A DNA stretch of 64,000 bases from Chrysopilus asiliformis (taxonomy: Eukaryota > Arthropoda > Insecta > Diptera > Rhagionidae), in the NCBI GenBank assembly GCA_964034945.1, contig OZ035960.1, forward strand, positions 15,533,403 through 15,597,402, in the 5' to 3' direction. The first letter of the stretch is position 1; each line of letters opens with the position of its first letter. The notes beneath the pieces are model-generated. The model was not told the DNA's origin. It searched no databases and saw only the letters and a program-made list of their open reading frames with translations. Shown one piece after another: positions 38,408 through 50,047 of the stretch. A program made the position numbers and the translations under genes.

Positions 38408-38977
38408 AACATAACAAAAGCTATAATTGCCAATCTGGCAATCATTGGAGACCCGTATGGTGATATTCGTATCAAAATTCGAACAGTTGTACCAAAATTC
38501 CACTTTGAGGTCAAACTTTCCAATAAGATTTTTTAAAATTTATTCCAATCGGATTTTGATGTATGGGAGTTTTATGTAGAATCATATCCTAAATAACTTT
38601 TGTTCTTGGACTTTTTTGATAAGATGCACCGTTTTTGAGATATTCACAAAAAACATTTTCGTTCGTATGGGGGGTATCCCCCCCCTAATGGTCCATTTTT
38701 GCCCATGAACGAACTTAGCCTCGCATCTTACGAAAAACGAATCTGCGTAAAATTTCAAGTCTCTAGCTCAATCCGTGCGCCTGCAATCCGCGCCACAGAC
38801 AGACAGACAGATAGACAGACGGACGGACAGACGGACAGACGGACGGACATGCAGAAATTAATTATTTTTATCATTCTAAACACATTGGTGTAATTCATTT
38901 TTATGTAAGATGACGGGATCTTGGCGTTACAAACGGTAAGGCAAAGTTAATATACCCTTTGGTTTCACCATACGGGT
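38408..38977 (-). mobile_element. Helentron/DINE-1-like element, copy 4
   Basis: Inverted copy with all parts: the hairpin at 38426-38442, CCCGTATGGTGATATTCG from 38452, a long microsatellite (gacagacagacagatagaca and on to 38850), and TTTCACCATACGGGT ending at 38977. It is the longest microsatellite tract of the four copies and very similar to copy 3. Confidence 0.7.
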
Positions 38978-40944
38978 ATAATCATTCTTCTGGCAATCGC
39001 CCACCAACATTATCTGAACCTTGTCCTATCCAAATTGAGGTTCCGTACAAATTCTTTCTCTGCTGTCCCAAGAATTCACTGAATTTAATTTTTATTTATG
39101 ATTTAAAGGCAATTTAAAACTTTTCTCTTAAAAAATTTCATTTGTCTCCAAGGAGACATTCTCCAATTCGGGGACATTTTAATAATCTGAAAATCTCAAA
39201 TCATCTCTGTGTGTGCGTGTATGTTGTGTTGATAATGATTTTATAGGCTGTGCAGAGGAAATCAATTTTCTAAGGAAATGACAAGTCGTTAAGTTGATTT
39301 TCTTTGTAGCCCCGAGTACGACTCCTTGCCACGCACTGAATAAGATCTAAAGAGGGTTAAGGAATGAGGATACTTTTTTAGTAATGGCATGTACTTAAAT
39401 GCGTCGTAAGTCAATTGGTTTTGTACTCAATATTAAAAGCCGACTATTACACTTTGGGGCTCTGAAGTCTCGTTGATTATCATCATCATACCAAAGATCT
39501 CAAGAAATTTATGACCAGCCTTTCATAACAAAAAAAAAAAAAAAGACGATGGCAAATAGTCAAATAAAGGACTTTATAGTGCAATTTCCAGTATTGTCGG
39601 CACATTGAGGTCGTTTCGTCGTTTTTGTTCATCACCTTCGCCCGTAGTGGAGTTTTAACCCCTAGCCCCATGCTAGCGGTTAAATTTCACCCGATTGTAA
39701 CTGGAACCTCTTAGCCTGTCAGACAAATTGCAATAATCGTAATGGGGGTGTTCAGTAAATAACATTCAAGTTAGTCACAGAGTCATTGCTGGGCTGGCTG
39801 CCCGTTGATTCGCCAGAGGAGCTCTCCGGTTACACTTGGCGGGGGGTGACATGCAAGTAGGGTTGCTTCCAAGGATTCCAAGCAAGATGTTGGCTACACC
39901 CATTTTCAGCCGAAGCGAACATTGAATGGCGGGAGGTCATTTATAGTTGCATTTAGTCCAAGTATGAGTTGAGGATATGGTAAAAGTACTGCTTACACCA
40001 GAAAATAAAGACAGAGAAGGAATAGCAACAAATAACAATGATAATAAACATAAAAATAATAAATTGCATCATAATTTTAAGTATTTGTCTTGTGTTGCTA
40101 TAACGTTTTATGGTCATACACGTCCTTCTTTTCCTCTTTGCCATTTTCAAAATGTATAGATGAGAAGTGCAAACGAAGCATAAAATATATTTTGATAAAA
40201 AGGAAACTTTATGCTAGAAGATTGTACATACACGAAAGTACCAATACTATATTAAATACTGTTATAGTACCTACCAGTGAATTTTGTGAGTCGCTTTATA
40301 TTTTTTGAAACTTTTATTGCCTGAAAGAACAAGACCATTAATTATAGACGAGATTGTAAATAATATTCATTGCTGCAAATTTTCAGTTGCACAATAAAAA
40401 TGCAATGAATCACAACGAAAAATGCACACAGAATTTTTGCGCAGATTTTGCCCGGGAAACTTAACGTCTAGCAATAATAGTGAAAATGCCAATTAATATA
40501 AGTCATCTAGACATTATACTGGAATTTTAAAATTTTTCGGGAAATTGTCTTCCACTTGAAAGTTTGTGACAAAAGATGAACATTTCAAGTTATCTATTAA
40601 AAAAACCAAAATCATATGACCAAAAAGTGATTTTTTGTGATGTCGAAAAATAGAAGAAAGTTATTTTTTTAAATGTGTTTTCCTCCTCAATATCAGTAGT
40701 AAATGTCAAAAGTTTTAAACTTTTTAAGGATTTTGTATCTAGCTCACTATAAAATACCGGTAAAAATATAATTAGCGGTACGAAGCAAGAGTCAAAACTT
40801 TCCAGAAAACATGAGTGAAAATTTCACTTAAATTGGTCGAGTGGTTTCGTGTAAAGCTTTTGAAAGCTTTTTGATAAGTTTTCTGAAAAACCTCTCGAGA
40901 AATAATTTGCAATGAGTAGGAAATTTGAATCCAATATATAATAT

Positions 40945-41478
40945 ACTAGCTTGCATACCCGTCTTTGCCGGATACAAACTTTTAAGAAAAATCTTTTCAT
41001 TGCCGGACTTTCCACATATCCATTTTTCCGAGAGAAAATCGGAAAAATGATATTTGGTTATCCTTGCAGGTAATTCGGTTTCGAATTTTTAAATTCTAAC
41101 ACCAGATTCGTGATCAGCGACCCCGAAAACCCCCTAATGCCATTTTTCCCGGGAAAAATAGGAAAAGGATATTTGCATTATCTTTACAGGACCTTCCGTT
41201 TCTAATTTTGGAAATTTAACACCGGATTCGTAATCAGAGTGAAACTTTTCAGCCTCCTATTGAGCAGGATTCATGGCGAAAATCACGGTTTAAAAACACC
41301 CAAACCCCCTTTACCCCCCTTAGGGGTAAAATTTCGGAAAACCCCGCCTTAGTGAGCGCACACGTGATGGTTGGGACATACTGTGAAAGTTTCAAGTTTC
41401 TAGCTTCAGGGGTTTGGGCTGGGCGTTGATGAGTCAGTCAATCAGTCAATCAGGTTAAACGATTTTATATAATAGAGA
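40945..41478. repeat. Dispersed repeat with 'ctagcttgcatacccg' start
   Basis: It begins tactagcttgcatacccgtc at about 40944 and ends gattttatataatagagata at about 41478. A start of this sort ('actagc..acccg..ttcgcc') with a tail ending 'ttatataatagag' is seen in a widely dispersed insect repeat type. Here it carries interior pieces of the degraded 'gcaaatatcc' family in two successive versions. agtcagtcaatcagtcaatc marks the tail. Class not assigned. Confidence 0.45.
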
Positions 41479-41532
41479 TAAAGGAGTTTCTTACATCTCT
41501 AATGAAGAAGTTCTGTTTAATCGACATAAATA

Positions 41533-41790
41533 CAGTCAAAGTCCTCTAACTCGAAATTCCTATAATTCGAATTTTCTTCTAACTCGAATTTTCTAACCTT
41601 TTTTTGCGCTACCTTCGATTTTTTTGCGCTCCCTTAAGTTTGTTTTAAAAACGTCTAAAAACGAATAAATATACTTATATGTATTTACATGCATTTAAAA
41701 AAAATTGTTTCAATTTCTCTAACTCGAAATTCCTCTAACTCGAAACGATTTTGATGCCAGCAGACAATTCGAGTTGGAGGACTTTAACTG
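41533..41790. mobile_element. pogo/Tigger-like MITE 1
   Basis: The ends are CAGTCAAAGTCCTCTAACTC and, inverted, CAGTTAAAGTCCTCCAACTC. The left flank is TA (41531-41532); the expected right TA reads TG. Several taactcgaaattcctctaac-type repeats lie inside. CAGT termini with a TA target fit the pogo/Tigger branch of Tc1/mariner. No protein. Confidence 0.75.
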
Positions 41791-41861
41791 TGATTCAATT
41801 TTTATTTGAATATGTAGGTTTGCACAATAATTATAAAAGGAGCAAATTTCACATCCATATA

Positions 41862-41963
41862 CAGTGAAACCTGTGTAAGCTATACCTTGATTAAACGGGA
41901 AGCCTGTCTCAGCCGGACAAATGTCCTGAACCTATGTCAATCCGGCTTATAAAGATTTCACTA
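41862..41963. mobile_element. pogo-like MITE 2, 102 bp
   Basis: It is flanked by TA (41860-41861 and 41964-41965). The ends are CAGTGAAACCTGTGTAAGC and, inverted, TAGTGAAATCTTTATAAGCC. Same design as MITE 1 about 70 bases upstream but a different family. A lone end of this type is also near 11965. Confidence 0.65.
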
Positions 41964-44017
41964 TAACTATTTATTTGCTTAGAAGGATTTAAGGTGAAAT
42001 CGATATAGAAAATTTGCATTAAGAGCATTTCTGTGGTAGCTAATCACGAATCCAGTCCGAAAATTTTGAAATTTTTACTTGAAAGCTCTGCAAGGAAAAC
42101 AGTATTATATCAAAAGTTTTGAAGAAAGTGATTTCAAGAATTCTAGACAATACTTATAAATATCTTTTTTGTGCAACAATAAAACAAGGAAATTTTACCT
42201 TACTCATAACTCACAAATTTCAGAAGAAAAAACCAGCCTCATTACCTACTGTTCCAATAATACGCCATCATAACAAATACCTAATATTTATAATCTAAAT
42301 TGGAATATTAAACTCTCATAAATTTGAATTTTAAATCCTATGTTTTGTACATAATTTCTGAAAGGATCTTTTTATGCTATTTTCTGTGACTTTATGAAAA
42401 ATAAGATAATTTCGTTCTAATTTCGAAACAAAGTTAAATGTTCTAACTAAAGCAATAATTTACAAGACTCGTGTTATACGAGTTTTCAGATTTTCTAAGT
42501 AATTCCTCATTCCCCATCTAACCACGCACACAATTTGTATTATATATTTCTGACATGACTTCCCCTTCAGTTCCCATCTATAATATTATTTCTCTGCAGA
42601 CGTCTTGTTCCCCGTACAAAGCATCCGCCCAGCCTGTTCTTTGTGACTTCATTCGTCTTTATAAGCTTAGACTAAGTAATCCCTTGCCGCAGTTAATCCC
42701 AATGAAATTGAATTTGAAGTTTCATTACCCAAAGACCGTGAATGTCCTTATTCCGTGTGCTGCTCGGATAGAATCAGTGGAAATGTAACCAGAATTATCC
42801 ACTCTTCTCTGGTTGTCATTTTGTTTTGGTAGCTGCTAGCTATTTAAGGATCTCGCTTTGAGCACACGTTCAGATAGTATTATCTACATTCCAAGTATGG
42901 ATAAATCTGAATGCGGATTTTTCCTAATTCACCAAAATGAAAAGACATAAATCTGTTTTTCCAATGCAACGATTTCACGAGATGCCATCACATTGTAGAT
43001 CCTTAGCCAATTGTCCGCAAGTTTTTCAAAGACATTCAAAACTTGGAATTAGTATTTGAAATTTCTACCATAAGTCCTCTTTATCTGTCCACCAACTTTC
43101 TTTGAAATTATTACGCCCTTCATCTTATACTGCGATTTCGAAAGTGAAAACTCTCTTAATTTTCTAATATTTACCCACCCGTAATCTATTCGCTTTAATT
43201 AAGTTAAATCATATAATTTCGGATATTAGAAATTAGGATTATGTGGTCTGATTTGCATGTCGTAAGTGGAAAATCATTTCAATGCCTATTTTGCATAGAA
43301 ATGTCGTTCGATAGTTAACCTCAACTTATACCCTTCTGGCATCCAATTTGCATACATTACAATCAATTCACTCTATGGTCTCTATGATATTACCGAATGT
43401 TGTAAATGCTTTAATGCATTCACCTTCTGCCCCGATATAATCCTATTCAAATTTCCGCAACGGCCATCCATCTATACTTTTATTCAACCATTTAGCTAAC
43501 AATCTCCCTTCATTTTGTCTATACACCAATCTAACTTTGATATAAGGTAAGCGACTATATTCGTTTTGTGTCGTCTCTACTATTTGCAAGGACTGTTGTA
43601 TAGCCTTAAAAGACTTTTAAAGTACTTCGGCCCTGATGACTTTCCAATAGCTGAGTTTATGTGTCTCGAAGTCGAAAGTAATATCCTTGCAAAAGTCGTC
43701 ATCATAATCTTTTACAGTATAGACCAAAACGATTTCAAGAATTCATCGACCATTACGTAAACCAACATAGAAAGTGGAAAATTTCATAGGACAAAGTGAT
43801 GTTTCCTTGATGACAAAATATGACAACTTCTTCACTTTCGAACAATGCCAACCCAAAATTGATAAGGCATTGACTTGAAGTCTATCAAATTCTAATCAAT
43901 CTGAAAAAAAACAAAAAATCTTAAAAAAATCTACCTAATCGGGTACATAAAAAGAATTTGCGTAAATTTCATTGTCGAAATTATGTAAAATTCAATTTTG
44001 AACTCTTTTTACTTTCT

Positions 44018-44380
44018 TCTGCTTAGACACAAAGTATTGTATTCATGACGGATACCGATTCGAGAACGGGGGCAGATAAAAACTTTCTAATCAGTACGGA
44101 ATCCGTTTCAAGCAAAATTATGACGATGTCCAAGCTATTATCTGTGGGTCTGTCGGTATGTCGGTTTCTCGGTCTGTCCCGCTTATAAACCTAAAATAAC
44201 TCCAGACCCCAATGAGTTACACACTTGAAATTTCTTGTCAATGATTTTTACAAAAATTGCAGTGTTATGTCAACTTTTGGAAAGTTAACGTTAGCTATAA
44301 CGGGTACCACCCATACAATAATTGTGACAAAATACAGATTTTTGAAAATTTCTCGAAAACAAACCCCCTAAGATCTTAGG
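44018..44380. repeat. GTCY repeat, second family, copy 2
   Basis: It begins actttcttctgcttagacac and matches the copy at 5456 through agtattgtatt.atgac..ataccga.tc.agaacgggggc and tctgtgggtctgtcgg. It ends near ccaatcagtcagcc, right next to the TTAA MITE at 44405. Confidence 0.5.
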
Positions 44381-44404
44381 CCAATCAGTCAGCCAGGTTT
44401 TTAA

Positions 44405-44702
44405 CCCTTTCGGTACATGTTTTTTTCTGTGGGTTTTAAAAATGCTCTGTATACAAATTAATGATTTTTAAGCTATTAGTATTCATTTAAAACAAAAAAA
44501 AAAATTTAAAAAAAAAATTAAAAATTTTAATTTTTTTCAAATACGTCCACTGTGGTCCAGCTTTTTACTCAAAAAATCAAAGTTGGGTCAAAAATGCACT
44601 TAATGGTGCACTGAATGAGAATAGATTGTTGAAAATAAAGAAATAATAAGACAATTAAAATTTTTTAGCATGATGCCATATGGCATCAAAATACCGAAAG
44701 GG
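44405..44702. mobile_element. piggyBac-type MITE, copy 2 (TTAA duplication)
   Basis: A 298-bp element lies between TTAA at 44401-44404 and 44703-44706. The ends are exact inverted repeats, CCCTTTCGGTA and TACCGAAAGGG. Inverted relative to copy 1 at 2090-2380. Better preserved ends than copy 1. The open frames crossing it are chance. Confidence 0.9.
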
Positions 44703-45018
44703 TTAAGGGAATTCTTCACGGCCTGCACCCTTCCCATACTCCTCGACCACCATCGTCGCGCTAAAACTATCTTTATTTTTACTTGGCCAAAAATTTCCTG
44801 GAATGATAACTTTTCCAACATGAAACGAAATTCCTTCAAGGATTCAATAGTTATCAGGAAAGGGGGTTTCCAGAGGGGGAAGGGATATATATTATTGAAT
44901 GAAAAATTTCCTCAACGAGTAACCGCTCCAATGATGAGAACCGGTTCCAAAACGAAGGGCAATTCAAATGTTATCAATTGAGGGGTATCGATAGAGAAGA
45001 GGGTTAATAAACATTCTA

Positions 45019-45578
45019 TCGGGTCTTTCAATAAGGACATAACAATTTTGTATTTAAATAAAACACAGAATAATTGAGATATCGGGCTGAAATTTATTCC
45101 AGGTGTAGTGGACATGTTACATTTAAGTATGAAATTCGATATCGTTCATATGGCCACCGCGAGCACGTTTGCTGATTGATTCTTTGGAGCCAATTTTCCA
45201 CCACTCTTCCACACATATCGGCCGGAACGTTGGCAATTTCGCGTTCGATATTGTTCCTGAGCTCCTCTAACGTTGTTGGCTTGTTGGCATAAACCAACGA
45301 CTTAACATAACCCCATAAAAAGATATCCAACGGCGTTAAATCGCATGAGCGAGGTGGCCATTCGACCGGACCATTTCTCGAGATTACACGATTACCGAAC
45401 TTCTCCTTCAATAGATCAATTGTTTGACCAGCTGTGTGGCATTGCTCGTTCGTGAACTTCACCATGATAAAAATGTAAACCTTGACTGGCATTTTAACAT
45501 TACCAGATCATAAAAAAAAGTTTTAGGGTGCGTTTTTATTAAAATACAAAATTGTTATGTCCTTATTGAAAGACCCTT
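45019..45578 (-). mobile_element. mariner-family deletion derivative, copy 2
   Basis: A 560-bp element lies between TA dinucleotides (45017-45018, 45579-45580). The ends are GGGTCTTTCAATAAGGACAT at both sides (right side inverted), continuing aacaattttgtattt. It points opposite to copy 1 at 15883-16423. Confidence 0.88.
45094..45465 (-). pseudogene. Internally deleted mariner-type transposase, frame still open
   Basis: Starting at MVKFTNEQ (an in-frame upstream M extends it to 45492), the protein runs through SRNGPVEWPPRSCDLTPLD and LWGYVKSLVYANKPTTLEEL to RISYLNVTCPLHLE. About 123 residues remain where a full mariner-type enzyme has roughly 340. The start of the N-terminal DNA-binding part and the C-terminal segment with the last catalytic acid remain; the middle with the other two acids is gone. 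Inactive as a transposase, but its ends are intact, so it might have been moved by an enzyme supplied elsewhere. Confidence 0.85.
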
Positions 45579-46751
45579 TACAACTAACTCTACCCGTCTC
45601 TAAAGTTTAATTGAGCAGTTTTCGTGTGATACCGGACCAAACATACAAACAAGCAGGCAAACATACATTTTAAAAATGGTTTTTTTTAGCTTCAGTACAA
45701 TAACATAGATTACTGTGGATCAAAATTTTTAAAAATTTTCCGAAATTAAAAAAATTTTACCACTTTTTGCTACTGTTTTGTTGCAGCTTGACGCTTTAAC
45801 ATAAACGCTCCTAAGTAATAAATATTTCACGTTGCCACCTTGCGATTTTTGTTCTTTCTATGTTCCACTAAAAAAAAAACAGATTTTATTAAATTCCACT
45901 GTGAAAAGTGAGTTTGAAACGAAAACGATGCGGACTGATATATCAGAGAATTGGGGGAACGGGGGTGACATGGGGTGTCTATGATGACAATATTATACTG
46001 TTCTTGTTTGCATTTTGAATGGGCGCTTGCTTACCCTTTGTTGTCTCGGAATTGTTGGCAATGTCGTTTGCTCCGCTTGGCCGATCACATTTTTTGCACC
46101 CAGCGACGAGTCCAACAAAACTTGGCTGTCTCGGCGAACAACTCTTTAACCCTGTGTCGCATTTGAATATCTGCAACCACAAAATGGATGACTGGCATTT
46201 ATTTACGAGTATCTTCTTATATATATATATATATATACATTATGAAAATGTTAGCTCATTTCAATGTAGTCACCAAGGGAAGCTCATTTAATAAAAGTTT
46301 CACCACTGCCGTTTTGCAACAATCCCCCCATTGTTTCCTTTTTAGCAGAGCCGTGCCTCTGCTCATTCTTTTGTGTTTTGACCCCGCGGTTACTGAAAGA
46401 CTAACAACAGAAGGGATAACCAACAACACCAACAACAGGAATGTCAAAATAGTTAACATAAATGGTCAGCATAAAACATAGAATTGTGTCCTGCTGTTTT
46501 TAGCCGTTTTGTTTAACTTTACATTGACTTTAAGGTTTTGTCCGGAATCTATCTGTAATGCAAACAAACGTTTGAATTCATTTAAGTCAATAAATCCACA
46601 CTAATTGTAATGTTGAGGCTCTGTAAGCCAAAGTAATGTTTATTCCTTATATTCACATCTACACATGCCTACGTATTCTTAAACTATAGATAGAGTTTTG
46701 TGTTGATTACATATAGATATATACATTTACACTTTGTTTTATGCCTTTCAG

Positions 46752-46854
46752 ATACACCAATATGCAAGCATTCGGATCGTGTCGTACTAATTGGTGCTTC
46801 AAAGGACGAAACAGTTGAGGTTGCATGCGAAATTCAAGCTGATCCACCACCAAG
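46752..46854 (+). CDS. Side-family exon 6: start of Ig5
   Basis: With the carried T the exon encodes YTPICKHSDRVVLIGASKDE... to ...EIQADPPP plus two bases of Arg. The first Ig5 cysteine is in EVACEIQADPPPR, a strong family match. The acceptor is gcctttcag and the donor AAG|gtatgt. Enters phase 1, leaves phase 2. Ig5 is spread over three exons here. Confidence 0.94.
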
Positions 46855-49279
46855 GTATGTTCTAACATTTATTTCCCCTTACCATTCTTCGATACAACTC
46901 CTTAATTTGGTAGACTTTGGTCCGTATTCATAAATGAAGTAGATATAGTCAAATATCCTTAATTTTCTATCTACCAAATAATCTAACTACGAGATAATAT
47001 TATCTTCTACTCGTATATAGGCGTCTAAATGTTACATTTATCCATTATACTCCGTAATTCTGAAAGCTTAACACACCTCGGGCCGAAAAACCCAAGGATT
47101 TCTATCAACAATATTCAATATTATAAATATTTATCTGCATGGTGAAATTCGACAATTGCAAGTCGAGTATTTATTTTTAACAAAAAGGAAAAATATACCA
47201 TTTCGTGACATTTAAAAAAAATCTATGAACATTTTTTAACAGCTTTTATTTAACTTCCTTTTGTGTGAGTTTATATGTTTGTCTGTATGTCAGGGTCAAA
47301 TCTTGTAATCTAATTTTGACCCACTTTTACGCATCCGATTGACTTGAAATTTCGCACACACATTTAACTCTAATGACAATACTCTAATGACAAAGTCCTT
47401 GTAAAGATAAAGGAAGATCCTGCAAGTATAACGTGATTATTTTTTTTCTCAAATTTTCCGGGGAAAAAAGAATACGACCAGCTTTAGGCACGTATCCCGT
47501 CATGCGCTTAATGTCTAGCTGCATAGAGTACGCAGCAAGTAGTAGGGGAAGAGGGGAAGGGGCGGAGAGGAGGGGGGCGAAGTGGCTCACATAGGCCACA
47601 AAATATTTGTCAACATTTTTTGTTATTCGTTAAACCCTACGTTCGTATTATTTTGGATCGCCAAAAAACAGGTATTTAGCTTTCAATTTTGGGGTGTAGA
47701 TGACCTTGATACGTAAAAGTTTTAGCCTACGGCATTTTTTTTACATTCCCGTAAAAAAAATGTTTTTTTTTACATTTTTGAAAAAAAAATTGTCTGCAGT
47801 GCTTTTTTCTAAAACATATTTTACTATCAAACAATTGTAATCTATAAATTGTAGTTTGATTTCTTCCTTCGATCATCTTGAAGGTAAAATCTTTTGTATA
47901 TTACAAATATTTCTCATTTCTAAAAAATGGTAGGGGCCCTCAAAATTGGAAAACGGAGCCCAGTGTTGAATACGATCTGGCCAACGCAATAGCGACAAAG
48001 CCTGAATTCGAAACTAATGTTATCAGCAGTGGCAACGTAATTTACATGAAATGTAATACGCAATCAATTACGCGTAAATAATGTATGTAACTAATACATT
48101 GTTATCACGTGTAATTAATGTATTTAATGTAACTAATTGGAAATTCACCGAAATCAAGGAAAATTTAATATAATTTTTCGAAAAAATGTTTAGTGAAATT
48201 TAATTTTTTATTTTGAAATTAGTTTTGGTTGTCCCCCAATCATATTAAGAATTTACATAATAAATTTCAATATAATTGCAATTTAAATCTCCCTACCAGA
48301 CTATTAAACTAGTAAATATATTAAAGTTGTAAGAAATTTATATTCACACGAAAATTTCTTGCGAGCAGTTCAGTTATCTGTTACTTCCATCAAAAGGCAC
48401 TTTATTCCTTTCAACTGAGCATAATCGATTTTAAAATTAGATTCAAAATTACGCAGTTAATTTCATGAAACATGTCATGATGAGGACGTTAATTGTAACC
48501 AACTATTGGTGTTGCCTATATATGTATGTATGTATAGAAAATTTTAGTCGTTTTCTTCTACGTTCATATCGTCATCGTTTTGGAATTTTCTTACCACCAC
48601 CCAGAGATTATATGGCTCAACACAAAGAATCCTAGGATTTTATGGTAGTTTCACAACATGGATGTCAACCAGAAGAGTGCTGAATTTAAGTTACAATCTA
48701 TCTATTAAGTACCAACCACCTTCAGTTATCATTTATAGAGATTATTAAATGAGTTCGGTACTGACTATATACCTGTACTCGTATATAATTGAAGCCTTTA
48801 GTAGTCAGTCATATATTATTATAGGGTGTGCATATAATCTTGTCGTACTCCAGTGCTATCGTTTCAAGTTATCAAATGGAGCCATAAATCTTTCCCAAGC
48901 GTAATTATTTCATATGAGAAATAGTGCATGTGCTTGGAATGTCTAATTGTCTTCGACTATGGAGACACTTTAAATACGCACATCTATTGTTTGTGGAATG
49001 ATGTTGTTCCGAACTGATAATGTACTATTCCTCAACAGCAATACTCACTACCACTAATGCTGAATATATTTAAGGATAACTATGAACCCTTTTCAATCGA
49101 CTACAATTTCTGCATACCACTCTCTATATGAATTTTAACTGGAGTTTCATTGTTATTACGATCTCTGTATGTTGTATTTGTCGTTCAATTTCCTTATATA
49201 CCAGTATAATGGTCTCCTTATCATAAGTAATAAGAGTTAATAATATTATCACATCTATTATGTCTTTGTCTAATTTCAG
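46855..49279 (+). other. Intron within Ig5 (first)
   Basis: A 2.4 kb intron. A fragment of the degraded repeat family at about 47390-47520 is followed by a purine-rich run (ggggaagaggggaaggggcg). A phrase at 47330-47365 (catccgattgacttgaaatt) also occurs near 21340. Otherwise AT-rich with nothing recognisable. The small open frame at 47878-48081 has no family signal. Confidence 0.7.
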
Positions 49280-49391
49280 AACATTTCGATGGAAATTTAA
49301 TAATTCTGGTGAAACGTTAGATGTTGGCAGTGAACGTTTCAGCATGAATGGTACAAGAAGTGTCTTAAAGTATACTCCAGTCACTGATCAG
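49280..49391 (+). CDS. Side-family exon 7: middle of Ig5
   Basis: The exon encodes (R)TFRWKFNNSGETLDVGSERF... to ...VLKYTPVTDQ, 37 residues after the split arginine. It carries the Ig5 core tryptophan (FRWKFNNS) and glycosylation-type sites NNS and NGT. The acceptor is ctaatttcag and the donor CAG|gtaatt. Phase 2 in, phase 0 out. Confidence 0.94.
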
Positions 49392-49689
49392 GTAATTGTT
49401 AATTAAAATACTAATTTATAATCAATTCCATTCGAATATCACATTTTGCAAGAAAAAACATTTTTTTTAATATTCTAAAGCTATGCAGAATACAGAATTT
49501 TATAAAACGATCCATGAGAACAAAAGGGGATTCTTCTTAACTTTATCCTAGCAATAAAATAAACAATTTTTAATATTGTATTAGTTTTTTTTTGCTTGAA
49601 ATTACTTGCTACTTGCAATTAAAAGTTTTTCTTTAATCTATCTTTATGCTAATTCTTATGACGAACTGTCAAAGTGCAGAGTGAAGTTA

Positions 49690-49842
49690 GCTGGAATCGG
49701 AATTTTTTCATACAAAATCGCCGAAATAAATTCAAATTTTGACAAGTTTGGCCAAGAAATCTATTCTGCGAAAGGTGCGGAATTAATTCTGAATAAAATT
49801 CGTGGATAATTCGAGAAAAAATTGTTAGTGTAAACGGGGTCT
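49690..49842. repeat. Partial copy of Harbinger-type MITE D
   Basis: Read inverted, the right end gives GACCCCGTTTACACTAACAA followed by ttttttctcgaatt and acgaattttattcagaatta, matching the left end of MITE D at 26087. A TTA follows the right end (49843-49845). The opposite end was not found, so this copy looks truncated. Confidence 0.5.
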
Positions 49843-49996
49843 TAGTTGATTGTGGAAACTATGAAAATTGCACTCTCGAAAAAACAATAATTTTTTGAAT
49901 CTTAATACTCAAATGTCAAGATGCAAGGTTCCCAAATTAGTATGAATTAAACTTTACTCTGCATCGTTCTCAACTTCGCAGTAGTTGAGTTAACAA

Positions 49997-50047
49997 AAAT
50001 GGCTGATGGGGTCAGAATAGAAGTGTTTCTGACCCCATCAGCCATTT
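49997..50047. repeat. Perfect 21-bp inverted repeat with 9-base loop
   Basis: Arms aaatggctgatggggtcaga and tctgaccccatcagccattt (plus one base each toward the loop) pair without mismatch around the loop tagaagtgt. It is isolated within the intron, about 150 bases after the MITE D fragment. It could be a tiny fold-back or a chance remnant of two mobile-element ends. The stem is shorter than a usual microRNA precursor. Confidence 0.8.

Larger units (their letters stand above)
31944..46751 (+). other. 14.8 kb intron between Ig4 and Ig5
   Basis: No supported exon or gene. Transposons listed separately lie at 32557-32780, 38408-38977, 40945-41478, 41533-41790, 41862-41963, 44018-44380, 44405-44702 and 45019-45578. 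A short direct duplication (gttgacaatgaacgtg) occurs twice at 35537-35579. An AT microsatellite lies at 46210-46227. Nothing recognisable was seen in about 32800-38160, 39000-40900, 42170-44000 and 45600-46740 beyond simple AT-rich sequence. Confidence 0.7.

Noticed and set aside
47878..48081. Possible alternative exon in the Ig5 intron
   Set aside because: No Ig or FN3 motif and no convincing donor; exons 6 and 7 already join in phase across it.
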